From: an uncultured Duncaniella sp.
Lineage (GTDB): Bacteria; Bacteroidota; Bacteroidia; Bacteroidales; Muribaculaceae
DNA length: 37,201 nucleotides
Assembly: GCA_910587515.1 (NCBI GenBank)
Contig: CAJULW010000007.1
Location: 1 to 37,201 of the forward strand
Direction: 5' to 3'
A program made the translations under genes and the position numbers. The notes beneath the pieces were generated by a model that saw only the letters and a list, made by a program, of their open reading frames with translations, was not told where the DNA came from and searched no databases. Positions within the stretch are counted from its first letter, which is position 1; each line of letters begins with the position of its first letter. This document shows positions 1-7,546 of this stretch, piece after piece.

Positions 1-60
1 AGATGAATATCTCAAAAGGCACTATTAGGACGCCCAGCACAGATTGAATACTGCACTGTT

Positions 61-131
61 ATCACCCCAAATGTCCACTCAGCATTTTTGTTACGCAATC
101 CATCACCCCAAGTGTCCAACCTGCCTTTTTT
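61..131. repeat. Two-copy direct repeat, 41-base period
   Basis: ATCACCCCAA followed by TGTCCA and a T-rich tail appears at 61-89 and again, slightly diverged, at 102-131. The two units start 41 bases apart. Repeated short motifs of this kind occur at the ends of some insertion sequences, including IS21-type elements, but no transposase is visible in the window. Origin is therefore uncertain. Confidence 0.5.
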
Positions 132-163
132 ATAATTTTTGTTTCGTTTGGTGTACAAAAAAT

Positions 164-195
164 AATCCCCGGAAGCCTCACGGTTTCCAGGGATT
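164..195 (+). terminator. Stem-loop, probable terminator
   Basis: AATCCC at 164-169 pairs with GGGATT at 190-195, and GGAA at 171-174 pairs with TTCC at 185-188, with one internal mismatch and a 10-base loop. A T run follows about 10 bases later, which is looser than a classic intrinsic terminator. It would end a transcript arriving from the left of the window. Confidence 0.5.
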
Positions 196-404
196 TAACC
201 TAACTTTTTTAGTTGACTTTGTGTTATGCGTTGCTTTGATAGTAGCTATTAAGCCTACTGACGTTAAGTTGAAACAAAATTACGAACAAAATATGAAATT
301 GGTTTTATTTGTTAGTTAATTACTCTTAAATCGGTATAAATTAGTATTTTTTATTTTTATTAATATAATTCGACGGTGTTATGGATTAATTGTAACCAGA
401 TCGG

Positions 405-437
405 TTTTAACTTATCGAATATTTATTTTACATTTGC
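405..437 (+). promoter_or_regulatory. Promoter of glycosyltransferase gene
   Basis: A perfect Bacteroidetes -7 box TACATTTGC lies at 429-437. A near-consensus -33 element TTTT lies at 405-408, exactly 20 bases upstream. Transcription would begin near 441, downstream of the GTG at 376, which supports the ATG at 517 as the true start. Confidence 0.6.
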
Positions 438-516
438 GTCGTTTTGGTCGGAAATCTATGATCATGAGTTTGTGATCCTTAAGATCATTTTTAGTCTAGT
501 CAGTAAAGTAAGTTCC

Positions 517-1278
517 ATGAAAAAAATTTCAGTAACAATTCTTGCTTTTAATGAAGAGAGGCACATTGGAGCTTGTTTGGAGTCGTTGCGGGAAATCGCT
601 GACGAGATAATAGTTGTTGATTCAGGTTCAACTGACCATACGGTTGATATCTGCAAGTCTTATGGTTGTAGTGTAAGTATGCGTAAGTTTGACGGATTCG
701 GTGCGCAGAGGCAATATGCCACTTCGCTTACTACATATCAATATGTTCTGTCGATTGATGCTGACGAGGTTCTGTCGCCTGCACTTCAGGAATCATTGAC
801 CAAACTTAAAGATTGTGATTTCGAACATCGTGTCTATAGTATTTCGAGACTGAATTTTTATTGTGGGATTCCTGTAAGGCATTGCGGATGGTATCCCGAC
901 CGTCAGATAAGACTTTTTGACAAACGGTATGCTAATTGGAATTTACGGGATGTGTCGGAACAAGTGATATTTCGCGATTCGGTGCGTCCTGTACATATGG
1001 ACGGTGATATATTGCATTATCGTTGTGACAATTTAAATCAGTATGATGCTGTCATAAGATCTCATGCAGTGATGAAAGCACGTGTGCTCGCTGCAAGTGA
1101 CGTGAAAATAGGTTTGCTGTCACCGTTTTTCCACGGACTGAAGTCTTTTATTAAGACTTATATAAAAAATGGTGGTGTGTTGGAAGGTAAAATAGGGCGT
1201 GAAATTTCCATGCATGCCTATCGTGCGGAGTTGCTGGCCTATAAGGTAGCACGTAGAATTAAACAAAAAGAAATTTAG
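517..1278 (+). CDS. Family 2 glycosyltransferase, LPS-core type
   Basis: This 253-residue protein is a GT-A fold family 2 glycosyltransferase resembling the WaaE/KdtX group, which adds a glucose to the inner core of lipopolysaccharide. The N-terminus has the classic opening ILAFNEE (8-14), then VVDSGSTD (33-40) for nucleotide-sugar binding, and a DAD metal motif at 81-83. No membrane segment is evident, so it is probably cytoplasmic or peripheral on the inner membrane. The frame extends upstream to a GTG at 376, but that extension is low-complexity and lies above the probable transcription start. The gene converges with rnhB 57 bases away and is more AT-rich than most of the window. Family is clear; the exact acceptor sugar cannot be told. 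Confidence 0.85.
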   Translation: MKKISVTILAFNEERHIGACLESLREIADEIIVVDSGSTDHTVDICKSYGCSVSMRKFDGFGAQRQYATSLTTYQYVLSIDADEVLSPALQESLTKLKDCDFEHRVYSISRLNFYCGIPVRHCGWYPDRQIRLFDKRYANWNLRDVSEQVIFRDSVRPVHMDGDILHYRCDNLNQYDAVIRSHAVMKARVLAASDVKIGLLSPFFHGLKSFIKTYIKNGGVLEGKIGREISMHAYRAELLAYKVARRIKQKEI

Positions 1279-1335
1279 AAAAATATTCTGACCACTGTAT
1301 ATGATGAACCAAGGATTATCAATTTGATGTCTTTG

Positions 1336-1944
1336 TCAAGATTGTTTTTCATTTGGTTTTGGATGGTCGGATAGGAGCCGGAAAGTCATTCGGTGGAGAG
1401 GTGAAGGACCTATTTCAGCAATGGCCGTACGATGATCGCGGGTTGGATAAGCTTTGTTTACTTCCCAATTATATTCTGGATATTTTTTCGCGGCTTCGCG
1501 CATAAATTCATCGCGGTGTGTTTTTGCGAGTATGGATGCTGCCGCTATGTTTCCGAATTTGCCGTCTCCTTTGACTACTGTGACGTATGGTATGTCTTTG
1601 TATTGTTTGAATCTGTTTCCGTCGACTGCTATGATACCGGGAACTACGGATAGCTTATCGAGGGCGCGGTGCATTGCAAGGATAGATGCGTTAAGGATGT
1701 TGATTTTGTCTATTTCTTCGTTATCGCACGAGGCGACTGCCCATGCCACCGCGTCTTTCTCTATGATGGGTCTGAGTATGTCGCGCTGTTTTTCGCTTAG
1801 TTTCTTGGAATCGTTAAGCAATGGATGGTTATATCCGTCGGGTAAGATAACTGCTGCAGCGAACACAGGTCCGGCAAGGCATCCGCGTCCGGCTTCGTCG
1901 CATCCGGCCTCAAGCATAAAAGCAGTGGTTGACGAAGGGAGCAT
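1336..1944 (-). CDS. rnhB: Ribonuclease HII
   Basis: This 202-residue protein is RNase HII, which cuts the RNA strand of RNA-DNA hybrids and starts removal of single ribonucleotides misincorporated into DNA. The catalytic motif DEAGRG is at residues 16-21, followed by DSKKLSEKQR (45-54), a central AVDG carrying the third acidic residue, and the AKTHRDEFM segment with the fourth. Length is normal for the family. The first Met was kept, but Met10 just before the DEAGRG strand is also possible. It lies 38 bases downstream of the response regulator gene on the same strand, so the two are probably cotranscribed. The neighbour does not suggest a shared function. Confidence 0.95.
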   Translation of the reverse strand: MLPSSTTAFMLEAGCDEAGRGCLAGPVFAAAVILPDGYNHPLLNDSKKLSEKQRDILRPIIEKDAVAWAVASCDNEEIDKINILNASILAMHRALDKLSVVPGIIAVDGNRFKQYKDIPYVTVVKGDGKFGNIAAASILAKTHRDEFMREAAKKYPEYNWEVNKAYPTRDHRTAIAEIGPSPLHRMTFRLLSDHPKPNEKQS

Positions 1945-1982
1945 AAGTCAGGTAAGATTTAAGAAATATTTATAGTTCGGAT

Positions 1983-2696
1983 TTAAATTACGTCCATAAA
2001 ACCGTATCCAAGCCCTGAACGGTTGACTATGTTCTGTCCGTAATTGCCAATTTTTTTACGCAGACGTGAAATGTTGACATCCACGAGTCTCGGGTTGTTC
2101 ATTTCTTCACCTGGCCACGAGACTCCGAATATATCTTCGCGGGTGAAAAGTTTGTTGCGTGATCGCAGTAGGAGCGCCAATATTGAAAATTCGGTAGGAG
2201 ACAGAGACACTGATTCACCGTCGATGATGAGTGAGTGGGCGTCGAGATTTAATATGAGTGTCTTGTATTCGACCGTATATGAATTGAGCATCGGTGCGAA
2301 GTTGCGATGTCGACGCAGGACAGAGCGGACACGCGCTATGAATTCACGAAGAGAGAATGGTTTGACTATATAGTCGTCGGCTCCAGCGTTAAGTCCGGTG
2401 ATAATATCCGATTCACGGTCAAGTACGGTGCAGAACATGACCGGAATATGCAGTGTCATAGGGTCATCTTTCATTCGTTCGAGAAGTTCGAATCCGTCGA
2501 TTTCGCCTGAAAGATGTATTTCACATATTACAAGATTAAATGTTTCAAGCTGAAGTGTCAAAGCTTCTTCCGCTTTTGATACAGACACCACATTATAACC
2601 CTCGCTTTGAAGATTCTCCTTAAGCAGAGAGCATATATTGTTGTCATTATCAACAAGCAAAATGGATGTTACGGTGCCTGAAACTGTAGAACTCAC
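1983..2696 (-). CDS. OmpR-type response regulator, Glu at phospho-site
   Basis: This 237-residue protein has a receiver domain (about 11-125) and a C-terminal winged-helix DNA-binding domain (about 140-235), the OmpR/PhoB arrangement. Thr and Lys of the receiver switch are present in FCTVLD and VKPF. At the position of the phosphorylated Asp it has Glu59 (sequence VICEIHL where most relatives have ILDIML), and the acidic pair reads D16-N17-D18 instead of DD. The codon at 2520-2522 reads GAA on the minus strand, so the substitution is present in the DNA as given. No histidine kinase gene is adjacent. Glu at this site often mimics phosphorylation, so this may be a permanently active or phosphorylation-independent regulator; that part is inference. 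Targets are unknown. Confidence 0.9.
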   Translation of the reverse strand: MSSTVSGTVTSILLVDNDNNICSLLKENLQSEGYNVVSVSKAEEALTLQLETFNLVICEIHLSGEIDGFELLERMKDDPMTLHIPVMFCTVLDRESDIITGLNAGADDYIVKPFSLREFIARVRSVLRRHRNFAPMLNSYTVEYKTLILNLDAHSLIIDGESVSLSPTEFSILALLLRSRNKLFTREDIFGVSWPGEEMNNPRLVDVNISRLRKKIGNYGQNIVNRSGLGYGFMDVI

Positions 2697-2757
2697 GATC
2701 GTAGTTTAGAGGAGAGAAGAAAGATGTGGTAATTTTTATGTGTAAATTGAAGGTTGT

Positions 2758-2766
2758 ACAAATGTA
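2758..2766 (-). promoter_or_regulatory. -7 box for response regulator gene
   Basis: Read on the minus strand the sequence is TACATTTGT, matching TAnnTTTG. It is 61 bases upstream of the start codon at 2696. The region 20 bases further upstream reads TTTT, a weak -33 match. The box sits back to back with the pyrH promoter. Confidence 0.45.
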
Positions 2767-2850
2767 TAAATATTTCAGATATCCTAAAAATTTGTAACCG
2801 TATTGTGTAACTTTTGAAATGGAATTGTCATTTATTAAAGGAATAATCCT

Positions 2851-2859
2851 TACCTTTGT
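2851..2859 (+). promoter_or_regulatory. -7 box for pyrH-frr
   Basis: TACCTTTGT matches TAnnTTTG and lies 40 bases before the pyrH ATG. No exact -33 TTTG is seen at the usual spacing, though TTG occurs at 2825-2827. Confidence 0.55.
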
Positions 2860-2899
2860 TGGAAACTGAAAATTAAATATATAAAATTGCCTGTAGACA

Positions 2900-3610
2900 A
2901 TGGGAATTAAATATAATAGAGTGCTTCTGAAGCTCAGCGGTGAATCGCTGATGGGCAAACAGGGTTACGGAATAGATACCGATCGTCTCAATGAATATGC
3001 GTGTCAGATTATGGAGATAGCCGGTATGGGAGTGCAGGTCGCCATAGTGATAGGCGGGGGCAATATATTCCGTGGTGTGGCAGGGGCAGCCAAAGGCTTC
3101 AACCGTGTCAAGGGTGATCAGATGGGGATGCTTGCCACTGTCATCAATTCATTGGCTCTGTCATCGGCTTTAGAAGCTATAGGACAGCCTGTCAAGGTTT
3201 TTACGGCTATAAATATGTATCCTATAGGAAATTATTATTCCAACAGTGTCGCCATTGAAGCTCTTGAACGCGGAGAGGTAGCGATTATAGCTGGTGGGAC
3301 TGGCAATCCGTTTTTCACTACCGACACTGGTAGCGCTCTGCGTGGTATAGAGGTTGAGGCAGATGTGATGCTTAAGGGTACACGTGTAGACGGAGTTTAC
3401 ACAGCCGATCCAGAAAAAGATCCGACGGCCACGAAGTTTGAGAAAATCACTTATGACGAGGTATACAATCGTGGTCTTAAAGTAATGGATCTGACGGCTA
3501 CTGCTCTATGTAAGGAAAATAGTTTGCCGATAATAGTGTTCGATATGGATACCCCCGGAAATTTGTTGAAGGTTATAAAAGGGGAGTCTGTAGGCACTTT
3601 GGTGTATTGA
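2900..3610 (+). CDS. pyrH: UMP kinase
   Basis: This 236-residue protein is the bacterial hexameric UMP kinase of the amino acid kinase fold, converting UMP and ATP to UDP and ADP for pyrimidine nucleotide synthesis. Visible motifs are LLKLSGESLMG near the N-terminus, the phosphate-binding IVIGGGNIFRG, and GTGNPFFTTD toward the middle, all in standard order and spacing. Length is normal. It is followed by frr 87 bases downstream on the same strand, a pairing common in bacteria. The start is the ATG at 2900; the upstream promoter supports it. Confidence 0.97.
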   Translation: MGIKYNRVLLKLSGESLMGKQGYGIDTDRLNEYACQIMEIAGMGVQVAIVIGGGNIFRGVAGAAKGFNRVKGDQMGMLATVINSLALSSALEAIGQPVKVFTAINMYPIGNYYSNSVAIEALERGEVAIIAGGTGNPFFTTDTGSALRGIEVEADVMLKGTRVDGVYTADPEKDPTATKFEKITYDEVYNRGLKVMDLTATALCKENSLPIIVFDMDTPGNLLKVIKGESVGTLVY

Positions 3611-3697
3611 CATTCTCATATATTAAATATGTATATGCCGGTCGAAGGCATGTAAGATAGATAATTTATATAACAAAATATTATTACTTTGAATTTT

Positions 3698-4255
3698 ATG
3701 GAACCCTCCGACTACCTTAATCCGGCCGAAGAAAAAATGGAGATGGCCGTTGCCTACCTTGACGAATCGTTGGCACATATCCGTGCCGGTAAGGCTAATC
3801 CGAAGATTCTTGACGCTGTGCGTGTCAGCTATTATGGCTCTAATGTACCAGTGTCGCAAGTGGCTAATGTGGCTGTGCCGGATGCGCGAACTATCACCAT
3901 CACTCCATGGGAAAAAGCGATGTTCAAAGAGATCGAGAAAGCTTTGATCAATTCGGAGATCGGCATAACACCTGAAAATAACGGTGAGATAATCCGTCTT
4001 TCCATTCCTCCGCTCACTGAAGAGCGTCGTCGTGCTCTTGTGAAGCAGTCTAAGGCTGAAGCGGAGAATGCCAAAGTCAGTGTACGCAATGCCCGTCGCG
4101 ATGCAATTGAGGGTCTTAAGAAGGCTATCAAGCAAGGTATGAGCGAGGATGTAGAGAAAGATGCTGAAAATGATGTCCAGAAACTCCATGACAAGTATTT
4201 GAAGAAGATCGACGATCTTTTCGCTGCGAAGGAGAAGGAGATTCTGACGGTCTGA
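3698..4255 (+). CDS. frr: Ribosome recycling factor
   Basis: This 185-residue protein matches ribosome recycling factor, which with EF-G splits the 70S ribosome after termination. The sequence shows the HIRAGKANP segment, the GSNVPVSQVANV loop, and the conserved C-terminal RRDAIEGLKK region followed by a long helix. The frame opens at a TTG at 3689, but the ATG at 3698 gives the usual family length and is preferred. It follows pyrH and is closed by a perfect 18-base-pair hairpin. Confidence 0.97.
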   Translation: MEPSDYLNPAEEKMEMAVAYLDESLAHIRAGKANPKILDAVRVSYYGSNVPVSQVANVAVPDARTITITPWEKAMFKEIEKALINSEIGITPENNGEIIRLSIPPLTEERRRALVKQSKAEAENAKVSVRNARRDAIEGLKKAIKQGMSEDVEKDAENDVQKLHDKYLKKIDDLFAAKEKEILTV

Positions 4256-4308
4256 TTGTTGTTAAATTATAGTCAGGACTGACAGTCTGAAAAATATCAA
4301 TTATTTAT

Positions 4309-4350
4309 AATCAATAAAGGTCTGCATTACTGTGCAGACCTTTATTGATT
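4309..4350. terminator. Bidirectional terminator, 18-bp stem
   Basis: Bases 4309-4326 pair perfectly with 4333-4350, leaving a 6-base loop. The stem ends in A/T-rich arms, so it could end both the pyrH-frr transcript and the convergent DUF4254 transcript. Confidence 0.8.
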
Positions 4351-4449
4351 ATGATTCGTTTGTCCATAAAAATTTATAGATGGCTTTTATGGACAGTGTT
4401 GATTGCTAAACCAAGGTTTTGGAGTAGGCGGTTTGTTTCAATAGTTCTG

Positions 4450-5052
4450 TTATTTTTTGTATAGTACAGGATTGGTCGATGGATCGTTGTACATTTTCAT
4501 TTGGCGGTAGACTTTCATGTATTTACGTCCTGACGCTATGTCTTCGATCAGTTGGTCGATGGCTGTAGTAAGATCTTCCTGCTGCTGTAGGAGTACATCG
4601 AGTTTTGCCTGACATTTTGCGATGTGATCAGGGCTTGCGTCTGTGCGTTCTACTTCACGGGCCATGTGATAGATTTTCAGCGCGAGTATTGAAAGTCGGT
4701 CTATGGCCCATGCAGGGCTTTCAGTATTGATTGTGGCATCCGTGGCCGGTGTGACTGTCGAATATTTTTCACGGAAATGGGTATCGATTTCTTCTACCAT
4801 ATCCGTGCGGTCCTGGTTTGACTTGTCGATTCTGCGTTTTAGTGCGAGAGCTTCTACCGGATCTATATACGGGTCGCGGATGATGTCTTCAAGATGCCAT
4901 TGCACAGCGTCTATCCAGTTTTTTGCGAAAAGCGTGGCTTCAATGGTTCCTTCGTTATATGGATTATCGACCTTCGCGTCGACATCGTCTGTCGTATGGT
5001 AGAGGCGAGTGGTTTCTTCAAAAATTCTGAAGGCGTCTTTTGCGAAATTCAT
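4450..5052 (-). CDS. DUF4254 family protein
   Basis: This 200-residue protein matches DUF4254, an uncharacterised family mostly found in Bacteroidetes and often encoded near LPS sugar-transfer genes. It is soluble and mostly helical, with no signal peptide or membrane segment. Recognisable stretches are NPYNEGTIEATLFAKNW near residue 28 and a charged central region DRLSILALKIYHM. The frame continues upstream into the divergent radical SAM gene, but the Met at 5052 starts the recognisable domain, and the longer form would overlap that gene by about 250 bases. No catalytic residues are known for the family, so no function is proposed. Confidence 0.85.
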   Translation of the reverse strand: MNFAKDAFRIFEETTRLYHTTDDVDAKVDNPYNEGTIEATLFAKNWIDAVQWHLEDIIRDPYIDPVEALALKRRIDKSNQDRTDMVEEIDTHFREKYSTVTPATDATINTESPAWAIDRLSILALKIYHMAREVERTDASPDHIAKCQAKLDVLLQQQEDLTTAIDQLIEDIASGRKYMKVYRQMKMYNDPSTNPVLYKK

Positions 5053-5199
5053 GGTGATGTCTGTTGTTTGGTTTAACTGTTTTAAACTTGCGGTCGATGA
5101 TGGCTTAAAAAAGTATAAGTTTGAATCTACCGCATCTAAAGATAACACAAAGATGGTGAATTTTATCGCAAAATCAAAGTGGGGCATATAATTTTTGCT

Positions 5200-5208
5200 T
5201 AATTTTGC
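5200..5208 (+). promoter_or_regulatory. -7 box close to radical SAM start
   Basis: TAATTTTGC matches TAnnTTTGC. The ATG at 5213 follows after only 4 bases, so the transcript would have almost no 5' leader. No clear -33 TTTG is seen 20 bases upstream. Confidence 0.5.
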
Positions 5209-5212
5209 GGTT

Positions 5213-5992
5213 ATGCAGAGAGTATTGTTCCATTCAACGATTTTCGGACCGATAAAGTCGCGCAGACTTGGCGTTTCGTTGGGAGTGAATCTTACGCCCG
5301 ACGACGGAAAGATATGCAGTTTCGATTGTTTGTATTGCGAAGCCGGTTTCAATGCCCAGGGTCCTGGCACTACGGGCTTTCCTTCTCGCGAAAAGGTCGC
5401 GTGTATGCTTGAATCGCGTCTGAAAAATATGAGCGAGGCAGGGGAGCCTCTTGATGTGATCACTTTTTCAGGAAACGGTGAACCTACGCTACATCCTGAT
5501 TTTGCTGCGGTGATTGACGATACGATTCGTCTCAGGGATTTGTATTATCCCTGTGCTAAGGTGAGCGTGCTCAGTAATTCTACCCGTCTTGACCGCGCTG
5601 ACGTGTGCGGGGCTTTGCTTAAGGTGGATAACAATATACTCAAACTTGACTCTGCGCTGACCGGAACGATAAGGCTCATAGACCGTCCATGCAGTCCGTC
5701 GTTCACGGCTGAAAGGGTTATAGATGAAATGTCACGTTTCAATGGGCAATGCGTCGTGCAGACGATGTTTTTGCGCGGTGAATATAATGGTCGTATGATA
5801 GACAACACCGTAGACGCAGAGGTCGAAGCTCTCATTGAGGCTTATAAGAGGATTGCTCCGCGTGAGATAATGATATATTCCATCGATCGCAAGACTCCTG
5901 CCGAGGGGCTTGAAAAAATATCTAAGGAGGAGCTTGAAAGGATAGGGGAGAGAATCCGTCGGGAGACCGGTTTAAATGTTCGGGTATCATGA
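5213..5992 (+). CDS. Radical SAM protein, COG0731-like
   Basis: This 259-residue protein is a radical S-adenosylmethionine enzyme. The cluster-binding motif is CSFDCLYC (C-x3-C-x2-C), preceded by the IFGPIKSRRLGVSLGV stretch typical of the COG0731 group, and followed by FSGNGEPTLHP, the SAM-contacting GGE-like segment. COG0731 includes relatives of the wybutosine enzyme TYW1, but the substrate of the bacterial members is not established. The frame opens earlier at a TTG (5195); the ATG at 5213 is preferred because it begins the conserved domain and follows a promoter box. The stop overlaps the start of the next gene by 4 bases, implying translational coupling. Confidence 0.88.
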   Translation: MQRVLFHSTIFGPIKSRRLGVSLGVNLTPDDGKICSFDCLYCEAGFNAQGPGTTGFPSREKVACMLESRLKNMSEAGEPLDVITFSGNGEPTLHPDFAAVIDDTIRLRDLYYPCAKVSVLSNSTRLDRADVCGALLKVDNNILKLDSALTGTIRLIDRPCSPSFTAERVIDEMSRFNGQCVVQTMFLRGEYNGRMIDNTVDAEVEALIEAYKRIAPREIMIYSIDRKTPAEGLEKISKEELERIGERIRRETGLNVRVS

Positions 5993-6903
5993 CTGACACT
6001 CCGATCCTCACACCGCGTCCGCTTGCCATGGGTGACCGTGTGGCGATAGTCTCGCCTGCGGGAATCATAAAGCCTCAGCTTGTCTATAACTGTCTGCCTG
6101 TGCTTGCCGACCGTGGATGGGTTCCATACGTTGGGGAGAATACTTTCAATCGTCACGGGACTTTCGCTGGTACGGCCGACGAACGTTATTCGGATCTTGA
6201 GAACGCTTTGCTCGATCCCGACACGAGAGCCATAATCTGTTCGCGAGGAGGCTACGGGGCAGTGCACCTTCTCGATCGTCTCGATCGTCTGCCTCTACGG
6301 GACGATCCCAAATGGATAGTCGGCTACAGTGATATTTCCGCTCTTCATGCTTTGATGACGCGCCACGGCATAAAGTCTATCCATGCTCCTATGACGAAAC
6401 ATATTTCGGAACACCGCGGGCTCGATGTGGATTCTATACGACTTTTTGAAATGCTCGGTGGCGCAACTCCTAAGATCAAGGCCGGAGGACATCATATGAA
6501 CCGTGATGGTCATGCCGAAGGCTTGCTCGTCGGTGGAAATCTGGCTGTGATAGCCGGGCTGCTATCCACTCCCTTTGATGTTATACGTCCCGGAAGAATA
6601 CTTTTCATAGAAGATATAGCCGAACCTATATATAAGGTGGAACGTATTTTCTATACTCTTAAACTTAGCGGGGTGCTCTCATCTCTTCGCGGTCTTGTCG
6701 TTGGACGGTTCACTGACTATGCACCGGATCGTGGATCGAAAACTATGGAGGAAATGATAAGCCGTATGGTTGGAGAGTATGGCTATCCTGTGGCTTTTGG
6801 TATTCCATTCGGCCATGTCGATCATAATGTCCCGATGCTTTGTTCTTCGATTGTCAGTCTCGATGTTTCAAAATCATCCACGCTTATACGGACGATAGGG
6901 TAG
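5989..6903 (+). CDS. Murein LD-carboxypeptidase, S66 family
   Basis: This 304-residue protein belongs to peptidase family S66, serine enzymes that remove the terminal D-Ala from tetrapeptide stems during peptidoglycan recycling (LdcA type). Ser114 in VGYSDIS is the expected nucleophile. The catalytic Glu is expected in FIEDIAEP and the His in FGHVDHN, both present in family order. The N-terminal half carries the AIVSPAG strand and the SRGGYG turn. No signal peptide is seen, which fits a cytoplasmic recycling role. It overlaps the radical SAM stop by 4 bases (ATGA), so the two are coupled, although no functional link is obvious. A short ACGCAC/GTGCGT hairpin at 6954-6969 may mark its 3' end. 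Confidence 0.93.
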   Translation: MTDTPILTPRPLAMGDRVAIVSPAGIIKPQLVYNCLPVLADRGWVPYVGENTFNRHGTFAGTADERYSDLENALLDPDTRAIICSRGGYGAVHLLDRLDRLPLRDDPKWIVGYSDISALHALMTRHGIKSIHAPMTKHISEHRGLDVDSIRLFEMLGGATPKIKAGGHHMNRDGHAEGLLVGGNLAVIAGLLSTPFDVIRPGRILFIEDIAEPIYKVERIFYTLKLSGVLSSLRGLVVGRFTDYAPDRGSKTMEEMISRMVGEYGYPVAFGIPFGHVDHNVPMLCSSIVSLDVSKSSTLIRTIG

Positions 6904-7074
6904 GGGAGAGTCTCAGGTTCATGCCATTTTAATCCCGATTGGCTTAAAAATTTACGCACTGATGTGCGTTAGATGTCAAATATTCGATTCTCAAAGCCTT
7001 TAAATTTAATTAAAATACTGATAATCATTTATTTATTGTGTAATATTTGTTCATCTAAAAAGCGTCATATAAAA

Positions 7075-7107
7075 TTTGACAGGCATTGAAAAATTGATTA
7101 ACTTTGT
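7075..7107 (+). promoter_or_regulatory. Consensus promoter abutting ybeY start
   Basis: TTTG at 7075-7078 is followed after exactly 20 bases by TAACTTTGT at 7099-7107, a full match to the Bacteroidetes -33/-7 pattern. The ATG of ybeY begins at 7111, only 3 bases further, so transcription should start on or next to the start codon. Confidence 0.75.
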
Positions 7108-7110
7108 CAC

Positions 7111-7542
7111 ATGAACAAAATAGAGTGGCTTACCGACGGCATGACAGCTATGCCTGAGATTGACACCGCGCAACTCAGTGAATGGATAGCGACGGTGGCT
7201 AAGACACACAACCGGATAGTCGGGCCGCTTGTATATATATTTTGTGACGACCAAAAAATCATAGAGGTCAACCGCCAGTTTCTGGATCACGATTATTTCA
7301 CTGATATAATTACCTTTGACTATTCGCGTGGAAGAATGATTTCGGGCGATATGTTTATTTCGCTTGATACTGTATTGTCAAATTCCGAACTTGTCGGAGC
7401 CGATTATTATCGCGAGCTTATGCGGGTGATCATACATGGCGTTCTTCATCTTTGCGGCATAAACGATAAAGGTCCCGGTGAGCGTGAGATTATGGAAGAT
7501 TTTGAAAATAAGGCACTTGCTTTATTTGATGAGCTAAACTGA
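7111..7542 (+). CDS. ybeY: Endoribonuclease YbeY
   Basis: This 143-residue protein is the metal-dependent endoribonuclease YbeY, involved in 16S rRNA 3'-end maturation and ribosome quality control. The metal-binding signature is H109-G-V-L-H113-L-C-G. In most bacteria a third His follows; here the corresponding residue is D119 (sequence GINDKG). Bacteroidetes YbeY proteins commonly have Asp there, so it is expected to be functional. Upstream the family segment VNRQFLDHDYFTDIITF and the GDMFISLDTV strand are present. It probably heads a run with mnmG, which begins 4 bases after its stop. The promoter is so close that the message is likely leaderless. Confidence 0.95.
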   Translation: MNKIEWLTDGMTAMPEIDTAQLSEWIATVAKTHNRIVGPLVYIFCDDQKIIEVNRQFLDHDYFTDIITFDYSRGRMISGDMFISLDTVLSNSELVGADYYRELMRVIIHGVLHLCGINDKGPGEREIMEDFENKALALFDELN

Positions 7543-7546
7543 TAAG

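Larger units (their letters stand above)
1..516. other. Gene-free left edge
   Basis: No convincing coding region is seen here. The only open frames are short and rich in Phe, Cys and Asn, with no recognisable domain. The stretch is AT-rich and contains a two-copy direct repeat near 61-131, a stem-loop at 164-195 and a promoter at 405-437 that serves the glycosyltransferase gene. The region may be the 3' flank of a gene or element lying to the left of the window. Confidence 0.6.

Noticed and set aside
44..319. 91-residue open frame at the left edge
   Set aside because: It is low in complexity, spans the direct repeat and the stem-loop, and has no recognisable domain or suitable promoter.
376..516. 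N-terminal extension of the glycosyltransferase from a GTG
   Set aside because: The extension is not family-like and lies mostly above the probable transcription start near 441; the ATG at 517 starts the conserved fold.
5053..5463. Upstream extension of the DUF4254 frame
   Set aside because: It overlaps the radical SAM gene by about 250 bases and adds no recognisable domain; the Met at 5052 begins the family region.
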